A stretch of DNA of 64,000 bases from Atherinomorus stipes (Eukaryota; Chordata; Actinopteri; Atheriniformes; Atherinidae), in contig JALJCO010003488.1 of the NCBI GenBank assembly GCA_023101725.1, positions 1-64,000 of the forward strand, given 5' to 3'. Made by a program: the position numbers and the translations under genes. Positions 31,491 through 42,418 of this stretch are shown here, one piece after another. How positions within the stretch are numbered: the first letter of the stretch is position 1; every line of letters begins with the position of its first letter. A model generated the notes under the pieces. That model saw nothing but the letters and a program-made list of their open reading frames with translations, was not told where the DNA came from and did no database searches.

Positions 31491-32021
31491 CTCTGTAGCT
31501 GTCTCATGTTGCAGTCTGCACGCTAAGAAGTGCAGATTCGTTGGCTGCATACATCACAGTGGCACGTCAAATACTGTCACATTTCAAAAATGTCTGACAG
31601 AACCTCTGAATCCACCCTCCAAATCCAATCCCCATTTAGCCGCAAACAAACGATACAGGCGGTGTATCCTTTGCAGCCTCTCCCATCCCAGAGTTCATTG
31701 CACACAAGATGGGAGGGAATAAGCAACAGAGCTACAGTACGAGTGTAATATTTATATATGGTGGATTTTTGATAACACATATACTCATCAGTCACTGTAT
31801 CAGGTCCACCTCCAAGAACTGAGTTCAACCTGGCACTAGAAGCATCACACAGTAGGTGCACATCCGTGACGAGAATCTACTGTCCCACTACATCCCAAAG
31901 CTACTTTGTTGGACTGAGATCTGGTGACTGTGGAGAACATTGGAGTCCAGTGAACTCATGGTCATGTTTTCTATCAGATCTGCTGGATCTGCTGCAGACA
32001 ATTGCGTCAAACAATGGTTCC

Positions 32022-32225
32022 TATCAAGGTCCTCCCTCATGTGCGAATGCAAACTGGTCAAATGTCAACTTTATCGTCAAATGTCCCCCATGTTAGACAT
32101 ACGACACAGATGAAGTTACAGTCCTCTGAAACTGATGGGGAAGGATAGTTCTTATAACTAAACTCAAGATGGGTAGCTATAGAAACTGCATTCCTAGAAC
32201 CTCTCTGTCCGAATGCACCTCATGT
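32022..32225. mobile_element. fragment related to the MITE at 47228-48056, inside J
   Basis: 'ggtcctccctcatgtgcgaatgc' and 'gttcttataactaaactcaagatgggtagctatagaaactgcattcctagaacct' match 47938-48056 ('ggtcctccctcatgtgagaacgc', 'gttcttataactaaacgtgggacgcgtagttatagg'). It sits within the J sequence. Confidence 0.55.
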
Positions 32226-32545
32226 CACGTCGGTAATAAGAAAATCTCCCCCCACACCATTACACCAGCAGAAGCCTGAAGCCTTGATACAAGGCAGGAT
32301 GGATCCATGCTTTCATGATGTTTCCAGCAAATTCTGATCCTAGCATCTGAATGTGGAGCTGAAATGGAGACTCATCAGACCAGCAACGTTTCTCCATCTT
32401 CTATTGTCCAATGTTGGTGAGTCTGTGTCAATTGTAGCCTCAGTTTCCTGTTCTTAGCTGACAGGAGCGGCACCCCGTGTGGTCTCCTGATGCTGTAGCC
32501 AATCAGCGACTGGATATTTTCACTTCTTCAGACCATTCTTTGGAA

Positions 32546-33350
32546 ACCCTATGGGCAGGGCCTAAAGTTAACTTTTTTGGCCACAGTGGGTTTTTTAACA
32601 GCCTAAAAAATTTTGTGCCCAAAATAAAGGTGAACAACTCAGAAAATGCATAGGCGCCCGGTGGGGTCGGCAGCTGCTGGTCTTGGTCCGCTGGGGCCTG
32701 GGCCTCCAGACTGCAGGGGGCTCCGGCTGGGGCCGCCTTTTGCCGCCCTTCGGGGGATGCATGTCCGCTCTTTGGGGGGGGGGTAGCTGGGATCTGGGCC
32801 TCTGAGTGGCTGCTGGGGGCCTGGGTCGTGAGCCTTGCGGGCTTCCTCCTCCTTGCAGAGACGAGGCTGCATCTGCATGACTGTATCACCACGGAGCACC
32901 CTTTATTATGCATGTTGACACTGTGACACTGCTTCCCATTGCGATGACTAGGTTGTACCTCTTCTCTACTTCCCATTGCGCTGACTAGGTTGTACCTCTT
33001 CTCTGCGTAGTTCTGCGTGTGTTTGTGTGTGTTTGTATGATCTGAGGATATTTAAGCCACCTGCAGGTCCTCCTGTAGGGGATTGCTTGTTTTGTTTTCC
33101 AACAGAGACCTTGGTTGTTTAGGGATCGCGGTACAGATGTACCAGTGAACTGTGTAAGTGGATTCATGTTTTCTCTCCTCTCTCTCTTCCTCTTCCTTAC
33201 TCCTCTCTCTCTGTTTCACTTTCTATCATTACCTCTGTTAACTTTCATTTTTCCTTTGTCAGGCCCAGCAGTATGAAATGGAATGGTGTAATAGACAAAT
33301 GTTTAAATAAAGAAATAAAATGAATAAACATGATATCAAGTGGAGCCTTA
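32546..33350. mobile_element. probable retroelement 3' region
   Basis: A GC-rich stretch with 'ctgcatctgcatgactgtatcaccacggagcaccctt' followed by 'tgtttagggatcgcggtacagatgtaccagtgaactgtgtaagtggattcatg' and AATAAA signals near 33307-33325. I remember this text as part of an abundant fish repeat. A 157-codon minus-strand frame (32503-32976), proline-rich, lies across it and is probably not a gene. The unit 'cttcccattgcgntgactaggttgtacctcttctct' is tandemly doubled at 32932-33003. Confidence 0.4.
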
Positions 33351-33445
33351 TATTCATAAAGCTCCGCTTGATAAAGCAAAACTGTTCAACAGAATAAAGC
33401 AATCAGATTTCCATTCTGCTTGCTTCAATGCTGGACAGGACAAGT

Positions 33446-33452
33446 AAAAAAG

Positions 33453-33487
<35 letters not shown>
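33446..33487 (+). repeat. poly(A) run
   Basis: A6 G A35. It could be the tail of the retroelement-like sequence upstream; about 100 bp separate it from the AATAAA signals, so this is uncertain. Confidence 0.8.
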
Positions 33488-33489
<2 letters not shown>

Positions 33490-34351
33490 CATAGAAATGG
33501 TTGTTGAACTTGTACAGAATACACATTGAAGTACTGTCGAGTTATTAACCAACTTAATCTTATTCATGACTAGACCTACATAATGACTTACAGCTGTCCG
33601 GCCTGGTGTGACAGGCATTTCGAATGAAAAAATAACAGAAATACAAACAGCCAATCATCTCACTGATGGTTTCACTTATTTGGTTAACACCAGCTGCAAT
33701 TCATCATTGTTTTTTTGTCACTGTATATCCAGGTTCAACTTGTTTTTACATTAATTTCAAAAGGTTTTTTTTTTTTACTTTGTACATATAAGTTTGTTTC
33801 TTTTCAAGACAAGAGTCTAATGCATTGATTGAAAAACATTTAGATAAACAACAACAACAATAATCATAACAACAATAATGTAATTAACAGAATCCAAACC
33901 TTATTACATTGTGATGTTAATGTCAGAGGGATCTGAGTCCTCAAAAGAGGAGGAGGAGCAGACACTCCCCCTCTGCTTCGTTCACCACTGCAGACACTTC
34001 AGCGCTGCGACCGCAGCTGTCAGCCGTCTTCCCAACTTTACAGCTGAGTGTGTGAAAGTGGCTCTTTGAGGACTCGTGGTCCTTAATTGCCTCTAACTGA
34101 GTTTTTTTTTATCACTTTCTCTGAGCCATACACACAACAATCCTGACAGTGCTTCTCCTCTGTTGCGGCGCTGTACGCCAGCCATATGTGAACATTGCCA
34201 TCCTATTCCACTTCATATTAAAAAATATTTTAAAAATTTTTTCTTTAATAGTCCTTATCGTCTTTTTGTTGGTCTGTTAAAGCTGACGGCCTCTTCACGT
34301 CAGCTGTTGCCACATTTTGTTTAAAAAATCCAAGAGAATAGCGGGGCTTGC
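33488..34351. other. unassigned DNA with one short inverted repeat
   Basis: GAGTCCTCAAAAGAG near 33928 and CTCTTTGAGGACTC near 34063 are complementary across about 120 bp. Otherwise nothing was recognised. Confidence 0.35.
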
Positions 34352-34355
34352 TTAA

Positions 34356-34840
34356 AGCACGAAAGGCAGGAATAAAAAAACAAACAAACATGCATGTCCA
34401 TTTTTTTTAATGCTAATGAGTGATAAAGCGCTAAATACCAAAAAGAACGAGCCCACCCACGTTTCTCTCCGTTGCCTCTAACAGGCTGTGTGCTGCAAAA
34501 TGCGCTGCAATTCGGTGGCCAAATTTCCTGCGCTGCCCTGCAGATGAGACGTTAAATGATGCTGCATCCACATCCCTGACAGTTTTGATACAGGAAGAAG
34601 ACGGACGCGGTAAATTCAAACACTGCAAGCGATAGTTATGGATTCTTCTGCCGTCAGCAAACGATCCAGATCAACTGAAAGACACTAAAAAGTATAACTA
34701 TGAAGAAAAAAGCTTAGTAAACAACATTATAGCTTCAGTTTGTGCACACTCCTGTGACGGCTTGGCTGGTGGCTGCAGTTACCTGAAGTGGCAGTCGCAG
34801 CAGTTGCGAGTTTTGCTTCTTAATCTTGCCTCTAGTCCCT
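34356..34840 (+). mobile_element. TTAA MITE family D, copy 2
   Basis: TTAA at 34352-34355 and 34841-34844. Collinear with copy 1 at 22214-22676 over almost the full length, including the 16-codon MDSSAVSKRSRSTERH frame from 34638. The left terminal bases have diverged (AGCACGAAAGGCAGG against AGGGACTAGAGGCAGG). Confidence 0.85.
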
Positions 34841-35199
34841 TTAACAAAACAATAGCCTACGTGATTGTTCAATAACACAAAACTTTCTCAGTGTTGTGTT
34901 GTCGCTACCCACCAAGGTAGCAGGTAGATTGACAGTTTCACCTGCCAATCACAGAAGTTACCTGCATTTGGCGTCTGGTTATGGGTGAAAATCCCAGTAA
35001 ACACTGACCAACAACCATTAAATCCCTATTCTTCCTCATTCTGATGCTCAGTTTGAACTTCAGCAAGTCGTCTTCACCACGTCTACATGACTAGATGTGT
35101 TGAGTTGCTGCCATGTGATTGGCTGGTTAGATACTTTTTTAAACAAGAAATAAAACAGGTGTGCTTAATAATGTGGCCGGTGAGTGTATGTCTTTGTCT

Positions 35200-35860
35200 T
35201 GTAAACAAAGACTAAAAATATGAACGTAGTGTCCAGCCACGTCTGAATAGGGGAAAGCGAAGCCAGTTGGGTGTGTCCCACCGTCGCCATCTTGCCGTGC
35301 CACTGTGTCATGACTCCTGGGAAAATACTAAAATGGGCACAGCGCTGCCTCTGGGCAAATGATTGACAGCAAACATACTCTGGGCTAAATGCTAACCGAG
35401 CTAACTCAAAACTAACAAGAACTAACGAAGATTAGCCTCCTAAGCAGCAGGCTAAAGGTAAGACATGTTTGGACTTGCTGTTAGCTGCTAAAAATCACCA
35501 TTTTGCTACTTTGCTGCAGACTGAGACCTTACCGTGAGCAAACAAGGAGCTAACAGCTAGCCACCGTCCGACATTCGGTCTGCCCCATGTCAATCAAAAA
35601 GACACGCCCCTAATTATGTGTAATTTCAAGATTGACCCCCCCAAAAATTCACCCCCCTCACAGTTGACATGAAAGTAAACTTGACCTGTTAAACCTAAGA
35701 TGATTTTTCGAAACAGGCTGTAAACATGTTTATTTCTGCTGTTAAAATGTTTACTTCTGCTGTGACGTTGGCCTTTTTAACATGGAAGTCTCTGGAGTTT
35801 TTCTCTGTTTTGGAGCCTCTAGTGGATGAAGAAAGAATTACAATCATTAAACTTAACTTC
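35200..35860 (+). mobile_element. family C element, copy 2
   Basis: Clear from 'aaagcgaagccagttggg' (about 35257) to 'ggagcctctagtggatgaag' (about 35840), collinear with 14110-14720. The ends are not determined and no target duplication was found. Confidence 0.65.
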
Positions 35861-36690
35861 AGAGCTTCGCTCATTTCCAGCGGAGTTTGCCTCTTGCTTG
35901 TAACTTGTTCTAAGCAACCAGTGTGTAACACATAATGGCATGTTTCACACATACCTGAATTGATGTTACTCAGTTCTAACTCAGTTCCTTGTAAATGATT
36001 ATTTTCTCATTAAAACTCTTCCTTGTCAGGGTCGTGTACTTATGAGAACAATTCTCTGTGGTCAAGACATCAGAAAACTGACTGCATAGATCATCTCTAC
36101 CCATTAGTTATACATACATCATTACCATGTTGTTTGCATGCCTAGCAGGTCAGGTCATGCTTATCTCTGATTCAATATACTGAACAGGCTACTGCCAGCC
36201 CAGAGCAAAGAGCTCAGAGGAAAAGGAGAGGAAACATCAACACATGTGAGTGTTAAGTGAATATGAGTATGCTCTGATGGAAACCAAAGAGCGTTATCAG
36301 TGGGAGATAACAAGACACGGCATCGGGCTTTTTGGCACATAGCAGCCACATGTGAACAGAGGAGGTCAAAACACTCCAAAACATGTAAAGTCACTTCTTA
36401 AAGAAACAGATTCAATAAAAAGTGAAATAAACAAGTTGCTGAAGTTAGGTGAGTTAGTAGGTTAAGGTGACCAGCTGCACACACATATACAGATAACAGG
36501 ACTTCTTTGAAATATGAGCGCAGCACTCAGCTTAAGCCCTAAACACTGGCAGTATATCCAGGTCTATTTAAATGATTTGTCTCCAGCCATCTGAATGATC
36601 TGCCTCCTTGTGAAACCTGAGACTGCAACTGCTGCAAGCTTTTATCTACTCTGTCACAACAGAGAGGAAAGAAGGAAACTATGTGTGGCA
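35861..36690. other. unassigned non-coding DNA
   Basis: No terminal repeats, recognisable protein or RNA gene. Confidence 0.35.
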
Positions 36691-36700
36691 GGAGGAAGGA

Positions 36701-36772
36701 GGGTCCAGGTGGGTTCGAACCCAGTCTCCCAGGTAAGAGTCACCAGCTAACCATCCAGCCAAAGGGGTTTCC
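36701..36772 (-). ncRNA. tRNA-like or SINE-head segment
   Basis: On the minus strand: GGCTGGATGGTTAGCTGGTG, ACTCTTACCTGGGAGACT, then GGGTTCGAACCC, a B-box-like T arm. The spacing recalls a tRNA-Lys(CTT)-like head, but the anticodon stem does not pair well. No poly(A) body is visible. Confidence 0.3.
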
Positions 36773-36806
36773 CTGTGGCCAAGTGGCCAGGGCACATGAT
36801 CACTTA

Positions 36807-37421
36807 AGGCAGGGACACATCATCGCGGTCGGCACCAGAGAATGGGATCGGATCGATCAATCGGCTTCAGTCTCGCCAACACGGTGAGAAGAGTGCCCAA
36901 GAACACATCGAGCCGACTCCAGACGTGGGTGTACCTTCTGCGCATGCGGAAAATATAATGTCGCCACAACAGCAGGCGGCGCTGATCTACATTGTGACCC
37001 CAAAAACCAGAAATGATGGAGCATTTCTCAAGATGAAAACACGTAAAAGCTGCTGCTGCTGTTGTTGTTAGCAGAGAGTGAGGACTGCTATAGCTAAGGT
37101 CCCAATACGATGCCAAAGATGTGTGAGAGTTTGCATTATGTCCGCTCTTCATTTGGTTTGTTTACCTTCACTTCGGGTCTTTTCGTTTGCTGATTCGCCA
37201 GCAAGGTCAAGCCTCCTCCAATCTGATTGGTCAGCCCATCGCTGACTGAACAACTGACGCCCATTACACATGTTCAATTGGCTGAAAAGAACGCTGACGG
37301 TATTGGCGATGGCTGCAGACGGCCGACGACACAGAACACACCAAACTGACTCACGACCCGACTTCAGAAGACTCCACGACGACACCAGACGGCTGAAAAT
37401 CGGCCCGGTGTGTCTCTGCCT
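36807..37421. mobile_element. PIF-Harbinger-like MITE, 615 bp
   Basis: Ends AGGCAGGGACACAT and, complemented, AGGCAGAGACACAC, flanked by TTA (36804-36806 and 37422-37424). A 3-bp TWA duplication is characteristic of PIF-Harbinger. Interior CpG-containing, no transposase. Confidence 0.75.
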
Positions 37422-37615
37422 TTAGAGGCATAGTAACAGGACCATCTACTGTTTATATGGAAAGCCAAAAGTCACAAATTTCCCCCATTTGTGTTCCAGT
37501 TTTCACATTAAAATCGTGCCTTTTACACCACAAAAAAGATGCCTCTGTGTATATTACAAAATGCAATTTTAAAGCACCACTTTTAAAGCTATGCAACACG
37601 AGTGTCCAACCTTAA

Positions 37616-38158
37616 AGGTACAGTGTGTAAAAAAAAAACAAAGGTCGATGGCAGAAAAATTTTATATATAATTCAAAATTGTGTTTCTATTGATGTGTAA
37701 TCGCTTCACTAGGACAACTGTTTTATGTTTATTTTCTTAGAATGAGTCATTTATATCTACTTGCTGGGGGTCCACAGACATGAAGGTTGCCATATATGTG
37801 CCACCATTTTTACTACGGTGTCCCTAAATGGACAAAACAATGTGTGTGAAGTGAGAAGCCTCTGAACTTTAAAACTGCTGTATTAGCTTTATTTAATGGG
37901 AGTTAGAGACTGTTTGGGATCAGTAATGCCTTAAAAGACATAAAAAAATAGCTACTCATAGTCCAGTCATAGCTACACCTGAAACCACTGGATCCACTTA
38001 CAGAGGAAAAAATCTTTGTGTCTGGGAGGATTTGGCCACAAACGGCCACCGTACATTCAAAACAGTGCTTGGAATATGAAGTTGTTTGAAAGAAAACATC
38101 TTTTCTTCCAAATACCCACCTTTACCACTAGATGTCAGTAATTCTTACATACTGTACC
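37616..38158. mobile_element. TTAA MITE family S
   Basis: TTAA at 37612-37615 and 38159-38162; ends AGGTACAGTGTGTAA and, complemented, AGGTACAGTATGTAA. The right part carries 'accactagatgtcag'. No exon-like frame with a donor was recognised. Confidence 0.8.
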
Positions 38159-38162
38159 TTTA

Positions 38163-38619
38163 AAGTTCGGAGCTTCTGACCCATTTTGATGTTACGCTGA
38201 CATTCCGAGGCTGAGTAACCGCACTTCACAACATGTCTTTTTCCAGCTCAGGGCATTAAGTGAAGCTATGTTTTACTTTACTGCAACGCATCGCATGCCA
38301 GCAACTGGATGTCAATGCATTGGCTGTTTTAAATAGGCACCACATCTGATTCATCAAAGAAAAAAAAGAGGATATTATTGGAGGAAGAGAGGAAAAGAAA
38401 GAGGAAAAGTGACAGAACATGAGATAAGATGAAGTCAATATACTGACTGTTGAGATCTCAGAGAAGACTAGAAAGATCTGGAATTAGCCATCATTAGAAG
38501 GCACCAACGTGCCAAAATCCACCTAAGTTAGGTAGAGTTACTTTGATGTCCTTAAATGAGACGTGCAAAGCCAAAAGGGTTTATTTGTAATGTCCAGATT
38601 AGCCATTAGAAAACATCAC
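38163..38619. other. unassigned spacer
   Basis: Ordinary AT-rich sequence between two TTAA MITEs. Nothing recognised. Confidence 0.35.
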
Positions 38620-38623
38620 TTAA

Positions 38624-39270
38624 AGGTTGAATATGGAATACGGAAAGAATAGTGACATCACGTGTGTCTAGGTTGTAGTCGCAACGGCAGAAAAACAACT
38701 CCAGCCGCTGGGATGCCAGGATCGCTGTCGATACGCAAGTGACCAACAAGTAAAACAGAGGAGTTTCTAACCGACAGCTAACGTTAGCCATGTTAGCAAA
38801 CAAGCTAGCTTACCGATCCCGGCGGAAAGTCGCCATTTCCATGTTTTGACTCCGTGGAAAACGTTTATGTGGGTCCATTTAGTGAAGTCTTCACCTAAAT
38901 TTACTCCAGGTTTTGCTCTTCTCAGGTCACTCCTCCTCAGAAACAGATAACAATATCTCCAGGGCTCTGAAGCAGCTGCTTCACTCATCGTCTCCACGAT
39001 TTTCCCCTGTACAAGCCTGACTATGACCAAAATATTGTTTCCACAGAGAGATCGTATTTGGCAACCTGCAATGGCGGCGTGTATTGGCTTATAGACGTAA
39101 ATAAAATGCCATTATCGAACCCGTAAAAAATTATTTTATAATTATTTTTAGGCTAAATATAATTTTTCCGGGAAATGTTGTACTTTCATTCTGCACACCC
39201 CCAAACGACCTGTGGAGGTATTATTTTTTAAAAAATATAGCTTTTAATAAAAATGTTCCATATTTAACCT
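38624..39270 (-). mobile_element. TTAA MITE family T
   Basis: TTAA at 38620-38623 and 39271-39274; ends AGGTTGAATATGGAATA and, complemented, AGGTTAAATATGGAACA. Contains an exon-like frame on the minus strand (38814-38988). The right TTAA is shared with the next MITE. Confidence 0.85.
38814..38988 (-). other. exon-like ORF with splice donor in MITE T
   Basis: 58 open codons from ATG, beginning MSEAAASEPWRYCYLFLRRS and containing RRAKPGVNLGEDFTKW, ending at GGGATCG|GTAAGC. The RxKxxVxxGxxFxxW stretch aligns with the one in MITE F. It resembles the first coding exon of an unseen parent element. Function unknown. Confidence 0.4.
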
Positions 39271-39274
39271 TTAA

Positions 39275-40136
39275 AGGGGAAGTTCAAGATTTTTGACATA
39301 GGGCCTCGTTTAGAAGTGAACCAGGATCCTAATTATCACTGAAAACAGTTTCAACATATTTCTTCCCCTTTTTCTAGTTCCAGGAGGTTGCCAATGCTAA
39401 TGCTAGTGTGAGTCAATAGGAATCTGCCAGCCTGTCGTTAAAACCAATGGTATCCACTCCACAGAACATCTGAGGCAAATCAGCAAGCTTATCTGTGTAA
39501 ATGCTGTGTTAAACTAGTAAACTTGTGGGTTAAACAAGTAAAACTAGTCTTGGGAAAAATTTTGCATTACATAATGAGGAACTAGTTTCTTACCTGCTGC
39601 AGAATGATGTACTTTGCTTCCAGGTGGTAGTGTTACTACCGTTGTCACCATATCTCTATGAACCGAAATACACTGACAATCAATTTGATGAAAAAAGTTC
39701 AAAATCATCTTCAAAATCCAACATATCCTCATGCCTTTCAGACATGACCACAGTTTTGACTGTAATCAAATCCTTCATACACGTAGCAGCAGATGACATC
39801 ACTGCGCTGCCAAATACAGGAAGTAAAACTTTGTAAAGTGTCTCAGCAGCAACAATCAATGAAATGCAGGTTAGTTTTATTTGTAACATTATTCTATTAA
39901 CACGGCATTTACACAGATAGTCTGGAGTTATAAATGATTTTCCTCGGATGTTCTGTGGAGTGGATTGGTTTTAATGACAGGCTAGCAGATTCCTATTGAC
40001 TTGCACTAGCTTTAGCATCGGCGACCTCCTGGAACTAGAATAACAGAATGAAATATATTGAAACTGTCTCTAGTGATAAGTAGCATCGTGGCTCACTCGA
40101 AAATGAGGCACTATGTCAAAAATCCTGAACTTCCCC
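39275..40136. mobile_element. TTAA MITE family G, copy 1 (complete)
   Basis: Left TTAA at 39271-39274, right CTAA at 40137-40140. Ends AGGGGAAGTTCAAGATTTTT and, complemented, GGGGGAAGTTCAGGATTTTT. Similarity between the arms continues inward ('gacatagngcctc', 'aactagaaaaagg / ctggaactagaa'). A MLDFEDDFELFSSN frame lies on the minus strand near 39680-39722. Confidence 0.85.
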
Positions 40137-40140
40137 CTAA

Positions 40141-42370
40141 GGGTAAAAAGGTAGGTGTGTGGATGTTGGCAATAAAAAAAAAAAAGTACCATTACTAACA
40201 GCGCTGTATCAAAAGGAAATATGTTAGCATGGCCCTTCCCTGTTTTTATTCACCTATTCACCTTTATTCATTCTTTGCACATTAGCTTTTGTTTTTTGTG
40301 TTACTACCACTTCTTTCACTGGAAGGATGAGAGTTTGCATAACAAGTCACATGGTTGAATTTTGTTGGGAATGTCTTAATCTTGCTTTGATATATTCATC
40401 AGAGGTTTAAAATGTCCAGAGAAAACAAGCAAAGCATGGCACTTTTTGCTTTTCATAGGCCAAACACATCCAGTCTCTGTATAAACTACTTAAGACGAAT
40501 GAAGCACAACATATTTCCAGTTCATTTAGAGGGATTCTGAAGTATGAAATAAAAAAGACAAACGGCTTTTGGAAGTCGGTCACAGAGAGAGCAATTCCTG
40601 CTGAAATCAAAGGTGAGAAGACACAGTCAAACACGTCTTTATAAACTTGGCTCACATGTTGTGTTAACTTGGATGCTCAGAAAGTATTGAGACTAAGCCT
40701 GTTTATATCTTCAGTGACACCATGCTGGATCATTTTGTGTTGCATGGAGTTCACATGTATCCAAATAAAGATAAGTGGAATTTAAATAATGCACATCAAA
40801 ATTAAGATTAAAATTCCATCAAATCAGCTGCATTAATGACCACAGTTCAGAAACAATCATATGGAGCGAGACCCTCATCAAAGCATGCACTCAACAGCTG
40901 CAGCATGCTTCAAACCTATAAATAGCTCATAAAGTTCTGAGGGGCATCTTTATCTGTAAAGCAACACGCTGCTGCAGCCCTATGTTTCCTCAATGTACAG
41001 TGCTTGAGCTATCAGTTGCACAAAAGCTTTGACCAGTTTCCTTTTCCACATGTCGAATGTGCTTTCCTGGAGAAGGGCAAAGCAAGTCCGAATTCTTTTA
41101 TGCAGGAAAAGTCACACGGGCTTTGTTTGTTTTCATTTAGAATCCTGCAGGCAGTGGAGGCAAGGATACTTCCTCACAGATTTCTTTTAAAACTCCAGAA
41201 CATAAACTGTGTCATTATTCTAAATTGGGTTTTGCCCCATGCCCATAATAGTAAATACACAGGTTCCAAATCCACGAAAATATATGAAAATGCCGAGGCC
41301 TTAGTTTGCACTGCCATGCCGCAATCATGTTATTAATGGAAGAAACCAGATTGTTTGGATATCATATCCCCATGATAATTAAATCCAAATGTTTTGAGAC
41401 GAAAGCTTATCCAGTACATGACTGTTGGCTGTATCACAGATGAATTGATTCAGTGTAGGTAAATAAACACGGATAAGAGGGTTTGTACACGACTGAAAGA
41501 AAACACTAACCTTGTTTTTGTGTAAATCCATAGAGGCAAGTTATCGTGGTGTTATGACATCAGAACAATCATGGAACATGAGTTAACCAAAACAAAAAAA
41601 GGGGGGAAAAAAATAAAGAATGACAACTGACTTCCAATTGACTGACCTCAGGATATAAGCCTATAAATGTGCAATTTCTGCCAAACACAACACAAGGCAA
41701 GAAGTTTTTCAAGCGTGTTTTGACTTGTCAATTCAAACACGGATCAAATACTGAAATAGCCAGAGACAAGCAGAACTCTAAACCTTCCCATCAGCCTCAT
41801 AGTTTCACTCACCAGCACATGCGAGGCGGGCAGCTGCTTTCCATAAACAGTAATTAGATTCACTTGTTGTAATTTACTTCACTACTGTCAGCTCCATCTA
41901 TAACTCACTTCAGATACATGATTATTCAAACATTTTACGTCCAATTTCCTGTGCAGTAATTACCCAGAAGGAGAAGTGAGTGTCCTCACACCCGCGTTTG
42001 GCTGCTTCCATATCCAACAACTGGAAAGCATGCAAAGCGCACGGCCTGCCTTCACACTGGTTTGCATAATGCAGATCTAACAGTCAGTTCCTTCCTGCTG
42101 CAGCCATCACTGTCAGTGGCAGTAGCTGCATGCCTCCTACACCAATGATAAGGATGTGGTGGAAACAAATGGGAATACTGGGAGAGTTTAATAGCAGATT
42201 AGCACCTTAGTTTTGCATCAAAGTTAATAATGAATTGCCAATAGAATTTAGTTACTAGCCTATAAAATATGTGCATTCACCTTACAGAAAAAGCTGCAAT
42301 GGTCTCTGAAGTCAGCACAGCTCACAGCAGACCTGAAGATTGTCCACCTTATTCCGAGCTCCCATGAGTC
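40141..42370. other. unassigned non-coding DNA
   Basis: No terminal repeats, domain or RNA gene seen. The longest frame has 110 codons (41004-41336) without recognisable features. Probably unique sequence. Confidence 0.4.
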
Positions 42371-42378
42371 CTAGCATG

Positions 42379-42418
42379 AAACGCTGGTTCTGGTCCAGTT
42401 CGACCAGAACCAGCGTTT
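42379..42418. repeat. perfect 17-bp stem hairpin
   Basis: AAACGCTGGTTCTGGTC at 42379-42395, loop CAGTTC, then GACCAGAACCAGCGTTT at 42402-42418. The stem is perfect. No T-run follows, so there is no sign of a pol III terminator. It is not part of a repeat I recognise. Confidence 0.9.

Larger units (their letters stand above)
31790..35190 (-). mobile_element. repeat J, split by about 2.4 kb of other sequence
   Basis: The left part (31790-32020 and 32280-32545) and the right part (34975-35190, ending 'aataatgtggccggtgagtgta') together follow the order of an abundant teleost repeat that I remember with the text 'gactgagatctggtgactgtgg', 'actggatattttcncttnttcagaccattct', 'cagtttgaacttcagcaagtcgtcttnaccacgtctacatg'. 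The right part resumes at 'gtgaaaatcccag', adjacent in the remembered consensus to where the left part stops ('ggaaaccct'). I do not assign a class. Confidence 0.55.

Noticed and set aside
32503..32976. 157-codon proline/alanine-rich minus-strand frame
   Set aside because: Overlaps GC-rich repeat sequence that I recognise as recurrent in fish; the composition explains the open frame.
36701..36772. A functional tRNA gene
   Set aside because: B box present, but the anticodon and acceptor stems do not pair; listed only as tRNA-like.
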